Source of the DNA: Solanum dulcamara
Taxonomy: Eukaryota > Streptophyta > Magnoliopsida > Solanales > Solanaceae
Assembly (NCBI RefSeq): GCF_947179165.1
Contig: NC_077238.1
Span: forward strand, 58,552,757-58,616,756
Length of the DNA stretch: 64,000 nucleotides
Reading direction: 5' to 3'
Shown here: one piece after another, positions 10,956 to 21,625 of the stretch
How the letters are laid out: every line of letters begins with the position of its first letter
Numbering within the stretch: the stretch's first letter is position 1
Program-made: the position numbers and the translations under genes
Notes under the pieces: model-generated
What the model was told of the DNA's origin: nothing
Database searches by the model: none
What the model saw: only the letters and a program-made list of their open reading frames with translations

Positions 10956-12260
10956 AAGTTGATTGCTAAGTGTTGATCTACCACATCATAAGGTTCAGGT
11001 ATGTCGACTCTGAAAGTCCTCCTCTTGAGTCGGTCCCCATAGTCAATGAGTTTTCCAATGTCTTTCTTGATGACCTTCTCGGTATCCCTCCTAAAAGGGA
11101 AGTTGATTTTGGTATCGATCTCCTCCTCGATACCCAACCTATTTCCATTAAAGGATTTGAAGGAATAATTAAAGGACTTGTTAGAAAAAGGGTTTATAAG
11201 GCCAAGTATTTCACCATGGGGTGTTCCCGTGTTGTTTGTAAAAAAGAAGGATTGGTCGCTTCGAATGTGCATAGACTACCATCAATTGAACAAAGTGACC
11301 ATTAAGAACAAGTACCCAAGCCCTAGAATAGATGATTTGTTTGATCAATTACAAGGGGAAAGTCACTTCTACAAGATTGATCTTCAGTCTGGCTATCACT
11401 AGTTAAAGGTGAGAGAGTGTGACATTCCCAAGAAGGCATTCCGAATAAGGTATGGTTAATTTGAATTTATGGTGATATTTTTTGGGTTGACGAATGTGCC
11501 TATGATGTTTATAGATCTAATGAATAGGGTGTTAAAACTCTACCTTGATACTTTTATGGTAGTTTTCATTTATGACATGCTAATCTACTCTCGGGGTGAG
11601 CAAGAGCATAAGAATGACTTGATAGTCGTGATTCAAACATAGAGGGATAGATAATTATTTGCCAAATTTAGCAAATGTGAATTTTGGTTGAAAGAGGTGG
11701 CTTTCCTTGGTCATACAGTGTCCGATGATGGGACCAAGGTTGATCCTAAGAAAATAGAGGCGGTCAATAATTGGCCTAGACCATTATCTCCTTCGAATAT
11801 TAGGAGCTTCTTAGGTCTATTCGGGTATTACAGAAGGTTCATTGAAGGTTCTCTTCCATCTCATCTCCTATGAGGAAATTGACCCAAAAGAAGGCAAAAT
11901 TCATATGGATGGATGAATGTGAAAAATGTTTTCAAACTTTGAAAGATCGACTTACCTCTGCTCCTATTTTGACTCTACCGAAAGGACTAAAAGGATTTGT
12001 GGTTTATTGTGATGCTTCAAATATTGGTTTGAGTTATGCTTTGATGCAAAATGATAAGGTCATAGTCGATGTTTCAAGGCAATTAAAGTGCATGAATGTA
12101 ACTACCATACCTATGATCTCGAGTTGGCAGCTGTTGGTTTTTCTTTATAGATTTGGAAGCATTACCTCTATGGAGTACATGTGGATGTGTTTACCGATCA
12201 TAAAAGTCTCCAATATGTGTTCACCCAAAAGGACCTCAATTTAAGGAAAAAGAGGTGGCT
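10956..12260 (+). pseudogene. Element B reverse transcriptase and RNase H
   Basis: The RT N-terminus ([13 protein letters not shown]) lies in the frame to about 11135; the fingers and palm continue in another frame at 11178-11402 ([18 protein letters not shown]). GYHQ is cut by TAG at 11400-11402. The catalytic loop is FIYDMLIYS: the first Asp is Tyr at 11571-11573, so the enzyme would be dead even without stops. Thumb and connection motifs ([35 protein letters not shown]) are in the open frame 11688-11873. RNase H starts in 11870-12244 with VVYCDASNIGLSYALMQ, then shifts frame; [12 protein letters not shown] is readable near 12188-12223. Confidence 0.9.
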
Positions 12261-13920
12261 ATAACTACTCAAGGACTATGATATGAGCATGAATTATCAT
12301 CCGGGTAAAGCCAATGTGGTTGCCGATGCACTTAGTAGAGTGTCTATAGAGAGTGTGGCCTATATTGATGAAGGGAAGAAAGAGTTGGTAAAAGTTATTA
12401 ACCGATTGACTAGAATAGGGGTGAAGTTGAGTGGTACCGATGATGGTTAAATAGTTGTTCATAATGCCTCCAAATCCTTTTTGGTAGTAGATGTTAAGTC
12501 AAAGCAAGACCTTGACCCGACATTTCTAGAGTTAAAGAAGTTGGTGAGGGAAAAGAAAGTAGAGGTCTCTTCGTAAGGGAGAGATGGGGTACTATACTAT
12601 TGAGGTCGGTTATGTGTTCCGGATGTGGATAGCCTTAGGGGTTTAATCTTGAAGGAGGCTCATAATTCTTCATACTCTATTCACCCTAGTTCGACTAAAA
12701 TATACCAAGACTTGAAGGAGTTTTATTATTGGGGTGGCATAAAAAAGGACATAGCAAGGTTCGTGTCCGAATGTTCGAATTGCAAATAAGTGAAGGCCAA
12801 ACATCAAAGACCGGGTTACCTAGCGAAAGATATTGAAATACCTACTTGGAAGTGGGAATATATGAATATGAACTTTATAGTGGGTTTGCCTCATACTCGG
12901 AAATATCATGATTTGATTTGGGTTATTGTTGATAGAATAATTAAGTCGGCTCACTTCCTACCAGTCAAGACTTCTTATAGTGCTAAAGATTGTGCTAAGT
13001 TGTATTTGCGGGAGATGGTGAGGTTCTATGGTGTACCATTGTCCATTATTTTGGATCATAGTACCCAATTCACTTTTTACTTCTAGAAATCATTTCAAAA
13101 GGGCCTCGATACTAAAGTAAAGTTAAGCACCGAATTTTGATCCTCAAACCGATGGGCAAGACAAAAGGACAATTCAATCACTAGAGGATATGTTAAGGGA
13201 TTGTGTGTTAGAGTTCAAAGGGAGTTGGGATGATCATCTACCGCTCATCGAGTTTGCCTATAATAAAAGCTACCACTAAAGTATTGAGATGGCGTGGTTT
13301 GATGCCTTGTATGGGGGCGATGTAAGTATCATGTTGGTTGGTTCGAAGTGGGTAAGATAACCTTGTTGGGACACGATTTGGTGCTTGATGCTTTAGAGAA
13401 AGTGAGAGTCATTAAAGAAAGGTTGAAGATGGATTAAAGTCGTCAAAAGTCCTATTACAATACTAGGAGAAGGGACCTTGAGTTTAATATGGATGATTAG
13501 ATGTACTTGAAGCTTTCACCCATGAAGGGTGTGGTTCGGTTTGGTAAGAAGGGGAAATTGATCCCTAGGTATGTAGGGGCTTATGGAATCTTGATACGTG
13601 TTGGCAAATTTGCTTATGAGTTGTAATTTCCCTTGAAAATGGCCATGGTTCATCTAGTGTTCCATGAGTCTATCTTGAGGAAATGTGTAGGTGATCTTAG
13701 TTCCATTGTGTCTTTGGAGATAGTGAATGTTGAAGAAAACTTGACCTATGAAGAAGTTTCAATTGAAATTTTGGATTGACAAGTCAAGAGATTGAGGAAC
13801 AAAGAATTTGTATCCGTTAAAGTCCTTTGGAGGAATCAACAACTGGACAGTTCTACATGGGAAGCGAAAGCGGGTATGATAAAATATTACCCTCATCTCT
13901 TTCATTTTACTCAAGCCTAA
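12261..13920 (+). pseudogene. Element B integrase with chromodomain-like tail
   Basis: The zinc-binding part is readable at 12661-12788 (HNSSYSIHP...CSNCK). The open frame 12790-13086 covers the core: the first catalytic Asp of the MDFI motif is Asn (12871-12873, MNMNFIVGL), the second Asp is present in IILDHSTQFT. The Glu region near 13160-13200 is damaged. MKGVVRFGKKGKL (about 13520-13560) is the start of the GPY/F-type C-terminal domain, and 13780-13920 ends with a VKVLWRN...STWEAKAG...YYPHLF block that resembles the Tekay/Del chromodomain. Numerous stops. Confidence 0.9.
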
Positions 13921-14164
13921 GGCACTAAGTTATTCATGCTCAAGTGTTTAAGACTCTTATATTTCAGTTTTCTAAAGTCTTCATATGCATGAAAATTCTT
14001 GAAGTTGAATTTTAAATCTATGTTTTATGCTATAGTTTAAAGATATCGTGTTTGATGGATTTCAAGTGTCATTGTATTCATGTTGGGCTGCTAGTCCTTG
14101 TGCCATGTCCTTTTCTATGCTAATGATTCTTATTCGAGAAAGAATGTTCCCAAGGGGGAGATAT
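13921..14164 (+). other. Element B 3' untranslated region and polypurine tract
   Basis: No coding signal. The purine run AAGGGGGAGATAT at 14152-14164 stands directly before the 3' LTR and marks second-strand priming. Confidence 0.85.
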
Positions 14165-16465
14165 TATAAGACTCCAAAAATTTGGAAAGTCCTAAACCAA
14201 GGAACAAAGAATGAATTCTAAAGAAAATCATAGCAACTGGCACTAGGAGTTGACCACGGAAGCCATCAAGGGCCGTGGTAAGCACCAAAGACCATGGTGA
14301 GCAATTGTGGTAAAGATTTATAGAATCAGACTTGCAGAAAAGGAACCACGATGAAAGAACACGGATCATAGTGAGCACCACAGGCCGTGAAGCCCTCCGT
14401 GGTGACCTTTCCCCAAGACCCTAAGGAAACTTCCTAAGGCAAGGGCCATGAACAACCACCACGGATCATGGATACCTCCAAAGACCGTAGTGTGTTTCTG
14501 TGGTGGTCACTCTACAAGCATCCTGCAGGACCTGCACCACGGCCATGTTCTACTAGCCGTGTTTCCCATTACTGACCATGAAAGGTCTCCATGGAGAAAG
14601 TTCAGAGACTTACCCTGCAGTCTTCCAAAGATACTTTCCCAAGTCAATCACTATAGGACCTCACCACGGGCCATGGTGAATACCACAGACCATGAAGGTC
14701 CCCCGTAAAGCCTGTTCCAGTCAGATTTTAAAAGGGACATTTTGGTCTTTTCCTGTATTTTAATTCAAAATGAAGTCATTTTGAGGAAAAAATTCACCCA
14801 TCAAAAGACCCTAAGCCCTCCAAATTCCTCATTTCTTTCACACTAACTTCTCAAACACAAATACTCACCACTCAAATTCTCCCAATAGTTTCAAGCCAAG
14901 TTAGGGTTTCATCTCAAGGCATCTTCAAGTCTTCATTCCTTCTCAAGCTTTCATTAGGGATTTTGTTTCCCCAAGGTATTGGGTCTCATCCATGGGTTCT
15001 TTCACCTATGAAGCCCAAATATTTTCTCAACTTAGTATTTTAATTTTAAAAGATGAAATCTTATGGTTTTTTACATGATGATTCAAATGCATAGATTATT
15101 ATCTATTTGAAGCTTATTTATCTATATTGATATATGTTGACTCTCAATTTCATGAAATGAATGATTTATCAAGGTCATTATATGAAGGCATGAAAGTAAC
15201 TTTGAAGTATTTTTGTGTTTTTTTTAAAGATGTTTCAATTGATGCATTTCCATCACTCTCATGCATGCTAGCATTTTTTTAAATGTGTTTGAAGTTTCAA
15301 AGAAATGAACCCACCTAGTTCCACCATTATTGAAATGAAGTTGAATTGAAAGCTTTGACTCTAAATTAAATTTTATGAAAGAAAATGTTATGTTTAAGGA
15401 AGTCTTATGAAATGATTGATTGATGATGAAATGACTTCTTAGCCAAAGAAAGGATTCAATGTGAAAGAACAATTTCTCACATATTTGAATCAAATGAAAG
15501 GTTTTTAATGAGCTATCCCATCGAATAGTGATTTGATATCTAAAGTTATATAAATGCTTATGTTATTATGATATTCAAATGTTATTCCATGGGATTGATC
15601 TAGCACTAAATATAGCATGTAGTTGGGGATTCGACCTAAGGGATCCTTAAGTAAAGTGTCATGTTACATTAACTATGCGCCAACATAGGAGCCCTTGTAG
15701 GCTATTTAGGCTAGTGGATGCACAATTATCCCTTAAAGCTAAAGTTAAAGAAATGATTAAAGTTGATGGAGTTCTAACCTCCAAGTAGTCTCCCCATGCT
15801 AACGTAGAGGGTTATGTTGGATTCCATGTAATAACTCACATGGTCTTAAATATCGGTTACAGTCATCTTTCCATAAAATGAATGTTTCAAGGTTTCATAT
15901 AATGATTTCTCATGTATGAATTCTCTTATGCATATTGCTCATAAATGTCTTAATGTTCTTCATTGTATAGCAAGCTGACATATTTAGTACATTCAAAGTA
16001 CTAACACATATTTTTGCCTACATGATATCACCATGTAGGGACTGACGTTGCTTCACACTCTCCTCCCCATAGCTAAGTTTGATTGTTGAAGGCTACTACT
16101 ATTGTGATGAGTTCCCATGTTTCAGGAACAACATTCCTATCTTTTCTAGATTATGTCATATATAGATTACTGGATTACTTTTGGTCCTTTTGACTTTAAG
16201 TTGAGGGTGAGCTAGAGACATGTTTTATCCCCCACCAACTCTAAATTAGTGAGCTATTATTGGACAAAAACATGTTATTTTGATGTGGTTAATTTTCTTA
16301 TGCAATCTTGTCTTTCCCTTAGTCACAACAACCCTTTTTCCTTCCACACATTCTTAAATGGAAATAATGATAAAGAGCTTAATGAATGATAAGAGGCTTG
16401 GATGAGGTACCACCGGGTGTCTTATTCACCGTGTCATATCTAGGCCCTAGACTTGGGTCGTGAAA
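14165..16465 (+). repeat. Element B 3' LTR
   Basis: 2301 bases, uninterrupted, starting TATAAGACTC (the TG end has become TA) and ending GGGTCGTGAAA (CA has become AA). It carries the CCGTGGT/ACCACGG block (14240-14710) and the paired hairpins, TTAGTAC with GTACTAA (15984-16004) and CCTACATG with CATGTAGG (16017-16039). It holds 15480-15655, which the 5' copy lost. Confidence 0.93.
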
Positions 16466-16470
16466 GAATA
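16466..16470. repeat. Target-site duplication of element B, right copy
   Basis: GAATA, compared with GTATG at 1953-1957. The integrase reading of element A resumes directly after it at GAA-GCT-type codons. Confidence 0.65.
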
Positions 16471-17135
16471 AAGCTCTGTATAGGAGGAGATATAGGTCAC
16501 CAATTAGATGGTTTAAAGTTGGTGAAGGTGAGTTGATATGACTAGACTTAGTTCACCAAGTTATGGAAAATGTGAAGATCATCCAAGAGAGGTTGAGGAC
16601 TGCTCAGAGTCAACATAAATCTTACACTGATGTTAGGAGAAAAGATTTGGAGTTCAAAGTGAATGATTGGGTGTACTTAAAGGTTTCACCCATGAAGGGT
16701 GTGGTGAGATTTGGGAAGAAAGGAAAGCTTAGTCTCTGCTACATTGGTCCTTATAATATCGTGAAGAGGGTTGGTAATGTAGCCTATGAGTTAGTTAGAG
16801 TTGGCATTAGAGTTAGCATCTATTCATCTTGTGTTTTACTTCTCTATGCTTAAGAAGTGTTTGAGAGACCCTTCACTTGTTGTTCTGACTTAGAGCATTG
16901 GGGTGAAAGAGAGTTTGTCTTATGAAGAGATTTCGGATCAGATTCTTGATTGTTAGGTTCGCAAGTTGAGAACTAAAGAGGATTCATCCATCAAAGTTTT
17001 ATGGTGAAACCATTTTGTTGAGGAGGCTACATGGGAAGCTGGAGAGGATATGAAAGCTAAATACCCCCAGCTATTCGTGCCTTCTAATAATGATGTTGAT
17101 GGTAATATTCCTTTTCCCTATCTTTGAGCTAATGT
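16466..17135 (+). pseudogene. Element A pol, right part: integrase C-terminus
   Basis: Continues the integrase interrupted at 1957: EALYGRR-like sequence, then the open frame 16563-16853 with SYTDVRRKDLEFKVNDWVYL and MKGVVRFGKKGKL, ending GPYNIVKRVGNVAYEL. A frameshift near 16800 follows; in another frame come VSMLKKCLRDPS and ESLSYEEISDQILD, then a chromodomain-like end, EATWEAGEDMKAKYPQLF (about 17020-17075). The match with the left half at 1-1957 in family, strand and reading position shows they were one gene. Confidence 0.92.
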
Positions 17136-17285
17136 TCATTCCGAGTTGGAGTTGATGTGTATTCTTGAGTCAGAGTAGTTGATTGTTTAATTGCTTGAGT
17201 ATTTGACTTTTGATTCGAATTCATTCCTTGAGTGTGCTTTAGCTTGGTCTTTATTTGAGGATGAATGAACCCTAGAGAGAGATAT
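17136..17285 (+). other. Element A 3' untranslated region and polypurine tract
   Basis: Non-coding; similar in wording to the matching part of element C (27035-27240). The purine run AGAGAGAGATAT ends at 17285, just before the LTR. Confidence 0.75.
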
Positions 17286-19515
17286 TGTAACACCCTGTGT
17301 TATTCTTGCTTAGACCAAATTTGAGAACCATGAGTAAAGTTGAGAAAAGTGAACTATGCCGGTTTGTACGAGTTTACCTACGAGTCATAGGATCTCCTAC
17401 GGATCATATGAGTGAATCATAGGGTTGACATTAGGGTTTAAAAATTGACCTAATCTAGAAGTGAGTCTACGAGTCTATTGATAACTCGTAGAGAAGATGA
17501 CGACCCAGAGAAATGAGTCATAGGTTGAAGTCCATTTTGAGAAGAATATCAATGCCTAAATACTTTTGTTACGATTCAATAGGGTGAATCTTAGGAATGT
17601 TTACGAGTCATAGAATAGTTCTCGAGGTTTGATATTTGACCAAGTGTGAAGGTCTTTTATGAGTCATTTCTACGAGCCGTAGACATGTGTACGACCATAT
17701 ACTTGACCGTAGGGGAGAAGTGCAAATTCCAATAAGCCCAAGTTTTGGGTCCAGGCTTCTACGAATAGTCGTAGAAGACTCTACGACTCGTACAACGACC
17801 CGTATACGACTAGAGATAGTTTTAGCGATGGGTAGTTTGGTCTTTTCTCACCCTTACCAAATCAAAAACCTAAAATTTTAGAACTATTTTTATTTCCTTA
17901 TCAGTACCCTAAATTCCTAGACTCTCACTAACACTTAGAATTATTTGAGAGAAAGAATTGGAGAGGAGAAAGAAACTAGGTTTCAAGCGTTCACTTCCAT
18001 CTTTCAAGTTTTGATTGTTTTTCGAGTTCCAAGTATGAAAGGCTTATCAGAACATGGGACTATGTTTGTCCACATTTCCTACATCTTCTTTGAGTTGAAT
18101 TGATCCTAGAGTAAAATTCAAATGTTCATACAATATTAGTTTTCTTGATATATTTATGCTCCTAATGAGTCTTTGCATATACAAATTTGATTATGCCTTG
18201 CTGATGTCGATGAGTTGAGTAATTAAGATACCCGTTCATGCTTTCATTTTCATGAACCCTAATTGAATATTATTTTTAATATTTTATAATATGATTTTAG
18301 TCTTAATGGTTTGATGGGTGAATGTTGAATGAGAATGAATCGAACATGGGTTGCATATTAGAAGTCTTTACATTTACTATTGTTTGAATTAAATAATTTG
18401 AAGTCTAAATAATTGTTGATCGGAGTCTTGATGAGTCATGAATGAGTCTTGAAAGGAAGTTTAATGGAAGAATTGATGAATTGAGTTTTGATTGAGTTGA
18501 TTAGAGTCCAATGTGACTAGATGAGGCAATTTGCATGATTTGATTTGATCTGAGTCTTATGAGCATATTGAGACTTAGGAGAAGTAACGAGCATCGAATT
18601 CAGTGAGAGTAACAAACAACTCAAACTCTATAACTACCTAGCCAGCGTAGGAGAGGATTGGACCATAAAATTGGATGTTTTTCTTTTGTCCCAAAAAAGA
18701 GGACTTGATTTGGTTGATTGTAGATCCAAGATTGGTTGATTCATCCTTTATCGTGGAAAAGTATTGGACGGATGTGACAACGATGTCGGCTCATTGTACA
18801 TCACCGGCTCATAGGTGGTGGTTGTCGGATAAGAGAAACTCCCAAATTTAAAATTAACAGTTTGATTGGTTGAGTTACCTATTACTAAGTCTATTCTCTT
18901 TAAAAGCATTGTTTACTCTAAACTTGTATTCTTTGTCGAGTCCAGTTGATTGTAGAGTTTAGTCCCTCGAAGTTAGTTGATTTATGTTGAGTGTTGATCG
19001 TATTCTTCTCCAGCTATTTACATACTCGTACATACCATGTACTGACGCATTTGGCCTGAATCATTTTATGATGCAGATACAGGTGTTAGAGATCATCAAT
19101 AGGCGCTGCGTTGAAGATCTATTTTTATTTCCTGATAGTGGTGAGACCTCCTTGCTTTCGGAGAAAATAATATTATTTCATTTTACCTTTTGATATTTTC
19201 TTTTGGGTAGCCATGAACTTGTTATTGGCACCTTCTGGATAGTGATAGAGGCTATATAGACAGATAGTAAATGTGTCGAGTAAATGTTTTGATTTTGAAA
19301 ACTATCCTTTGATACAGAGTTGAGACGAGGTTGGTTTTAAATACATTATTCTTCTTGAATCGTTGATTTGGCTAACACACTTGAATGTCTTTTTAAATTG
19401 CATCGAGTCTTCCGCTGAGTGATTGAATGAGTGATCGGACCAAGTGGTTCGCTTGAGGACCAGCAATTGTCTCCGAGTGTCGGCCACACCTAGGGTACTC
19501 TCCCAAAGCATGACA
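17286..19515 (+). repeat. Element A 3' LTR
   Basis: About 2.23 kb from TGTAACACCC to GCATGACA. The block 17360-17830 is crowded with TACGAGTC/GACTCGTA palindrome-like motifs. The hairpin GTACAT-ACC-ATGTAC lies at 19028-19042, followed by a second stem around 19056-19076. The last 500 bases resemble the LTR ends of element C, so A and C are related families. The 5' LTR is outside the window, so the target duplication cannot be tested. Confidence 0.85.
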
Positions 19516-20433
19516 TAAACCAAATCAGTTTATACACAATACTTTAAACTATGAACGATATCATTTCAATACAATCCTTAAGTCCTCAATTTTTTTGAAA
19601 ACTAATATCATCACTAATCTTTTTTACACACAAATGTAATGTTAATATTTATTAGTCCAAAGCATAATTCATACTAATATCATACAAAAAAAAAATTAAA
19701 ATCAGAAAACAAGAATGTAGTATTCAACTTCAATTGTCACGTTACTGCAACAAGATCAAAATCAATACACACACAAAAAAATCAGAATAAAACACAAAAT
19801 TCCATTTTATTAATAAAAAATAAAAATCAATAAAACCACTAAAAAAATTAAATTCTAAACAAAGTCCTAAATCCACCAAATTTTAAAAAAATATATTTCG
19901 TAGTTGAAATCTCATCTAGCTTAAGGAAAATAAAAAATGAAATTAAATAAAAGAAGAGAAAAAAGAAATGATCTAAAATCATTAATTATGCGGAAATCAA
20001 TAAAAATACAATAAGGAAAAAAAACCGATTTGGAGCAAAACAAGGGATGCAATATCCTATTAATCATAGAGTCCTTAATTTATGGCAAGTATAATTGATT
20101 ATTAGATTATTTTCTCATTTTTTAATAATTTTTTGGATATTAAATATGTTATTCAATTCACATTTTTTTAAAAATAAAATCATAAAAACCACTAAAAATA
20201 AAATTCTAAACAAAGTCTCAATTACAACTAAATTTGAAAAAATATCTTTTGTACTTGAAATCTCATCTATCTTAAGAAAAATAAAAATGAAATTAAATAA
20301 AACAAGAGATAAAAGAAATAATCTAAATCATTAGTTTCATAATTAACACGAATTAACAAAAATACAATAATTTTAAGAAACTGATTTGGAGCAAAACAAG
20401 GAATGTAATATCCTGTTAGTTATAGAGTACTTA
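19516..20433. repeat. AT-rich spacer with a direct duplication of about 250 bp
   Basis: No gene seen. 19832-20084 and 20185-20433 are diverged direct copies (both start AAAACCACTAAAAA, pass through CTGATTTGGAGCAAAACAAG or CCGATTTGGAGCAAAACAAG, and end near ATAGAGT.CTTA). The copies are about 350 bases apart start to start. The open frame 20095-20334 crosses this AT-rich repeat and has no family resemblance. 19516-19831 shows nothing recognisable. Confidence 0.75.
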
Positions 20434-20630
20434 TGTAATGACCCTTCAAATTATTTTGAGAATGAGACCTCTCTCTTTCATAAAAGATCATTTTTGTAAA
20501 TTTAAATTAAAAATTTTAGACTTATAACTACGATTAATTAGTTGACTAATAAGTTTAAATAATTAATTTAATTGATGAGCTAAATTGTTAACTTATTAAT
20601 ATCCTATATCACTTAACCTATATATTAGAA
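20434..20630 (+). repeat. Fragment of an LTR related to element E
   Basis: Starts TGTAATGACC and follows, with gaps, the first 200 bases or so of the E LTR read on the minus strand from 39562: both have TTTTGAG then TTCATAAAAGA, and share TTAAATAATTAATTTAATTG. The match stops at the Helitron-like end at 20631. It is a truncated or interrupted solo LTR. Confidence 0.65.
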
Positions 20631-21245
20631 CTAGTAAACTTATCCGTGCTTCGCACGATCATAAAAAATATTAGTGAATTTGTGAAAAATCAATAGGCTG
20701 AACTTAGATACTTTTTTTAAATGATGAAACACTACAATCAGATTAATTCACAAATTAGTTGATATTTTGAACATATAATTTCATGTAAAATTTATAGTCA
20801 CTTATAATTACCAAGGTAGATTATTTTAATTTTATCTAATTAAGATAGATTGAAGAAGTAACAAACTCAATTAAATTAAAGTTACGTATATTTCATCTTA
20901 AATATATTAATTACAACTATTCAAACTTTTATATTATTATTAGTCAAATATTTAAACATGGAAATTTATATAAATGAAATAATAATTAGGAGGAGAAGGG
21001 AGAGGGGGAATCAAATCATTATTGTTTTTGGATTTTATTAATAATTACACATATTAATTTTTTTTTTATATCATTGTTAGCCATATATTTAAACATGAGA
21101 ATTTATATCAATGAAATAATAATCAGGATGGGGAGGGAGAGGGGTATCAAATCATTTTTGTTTTTGGATTTTTTTTCTTTTTGGGTTTATTGTTGTTTGT
21201 CTTTCTTATGAATGTCAAAACGGACCATTAGTTTTATATATTAGT
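20631..21245 (-). mobile_element. Probable non-autonomous Helitron
   Basis: On the minus strand the sequence ends with a short hairpin, CGTGC-GAA-GCACG (20645-20657), ten bases before CTAG (20631-20634), and is followed by T. This is the canonical Helitron 3' end (hairpin, CTRR, insertion between A and T). The other end is less sure: ACTAATATATAAAAC (minus strand, near 21230-21245) looks like the usual AT-rich start of plant Helitrons, but the terminal TC is not clear. There is no Rep/helicase frame, so it would depend on another element. It contains a tandem duplication (20930-21171). Confidence 0.55.
20930..21171. repeat. Diverged tandem duplication inside the Helitron
   Basis: 20930-21041 and 21058-21171 both read through ATATTTAAACATG, AATGAAATAATAAT, then a GGGAGAGGGG run and ATCAAATCATT.TTGTTTTTGG. 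Copies are about 128 bases apart. Confidence 0.75.
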
Positions 21246-21620
21246 AATTTTGTGTAAAACTTAAATATAAAAAAATATTATTGTACAAGAGTTTATCATG
21301 ACTTCACTATATCTCAAATTAAATTATTATTTTTTAAAAAATTTTTAAAAATCAATTTCCAAAACGAACTTTGAAGAAAAGAGGGTAATCAAAATTAATT
21401 CCATTTTAAATACTAAACATAAAATATAATCTAATATCTTGTATTATCCCCTCCCCCACCCAATCAAAAGGATAAAACTTATACAATTAAGACTCCAAGC
21501 TAAGTATTTTCAGGTTTGATGTAAAAAAGTCACGGTTAGAAAATTATTGTATGTAACTCAGAATAATAAAAGATTGTAATCACTACTCAACACGTGACTT
21601 CAATCATGCCCACAGTTATA
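21246..21620. other. AT-rich spacer
   Basis: No open frame, repeat or element end that I can support. Confidence 0.6.
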
Positions 21621-21625
21621 TCTAA
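21621..21625. repeat. Target-site duplication of element C, left copy
   Basis: TCTAA before the LTR; TCTTA follows the other LTR at 29435-29439 (one change). Confidence 0.65.

Larger units (their letters stand above)
1958..16465 (+). mobile_element. Element B: Ty3/gypsy LTR retrotransposon, both LTRs present
   Basis: A full-length but dead element inserted in element A. Order on the + strand: 5' LTR (1958-3310 and 8336-9156, split by element F), PBS, gag, protease, RT, RNase H, integrase with chromodomain-like tail, PPT, 3' LTR (14165-16465). The two LTRs are clearly alike: over the 54 or so bases ending at 2700 and at their counterpart near 14940 I counted about 4 differences. This places the insertion well in the past. 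Gag-Pol order and the C-terminal WEA...YP.LF block fit the plant chromovirus branch; the exact lineage cannot be settled by eye. Confidence 0.93.
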
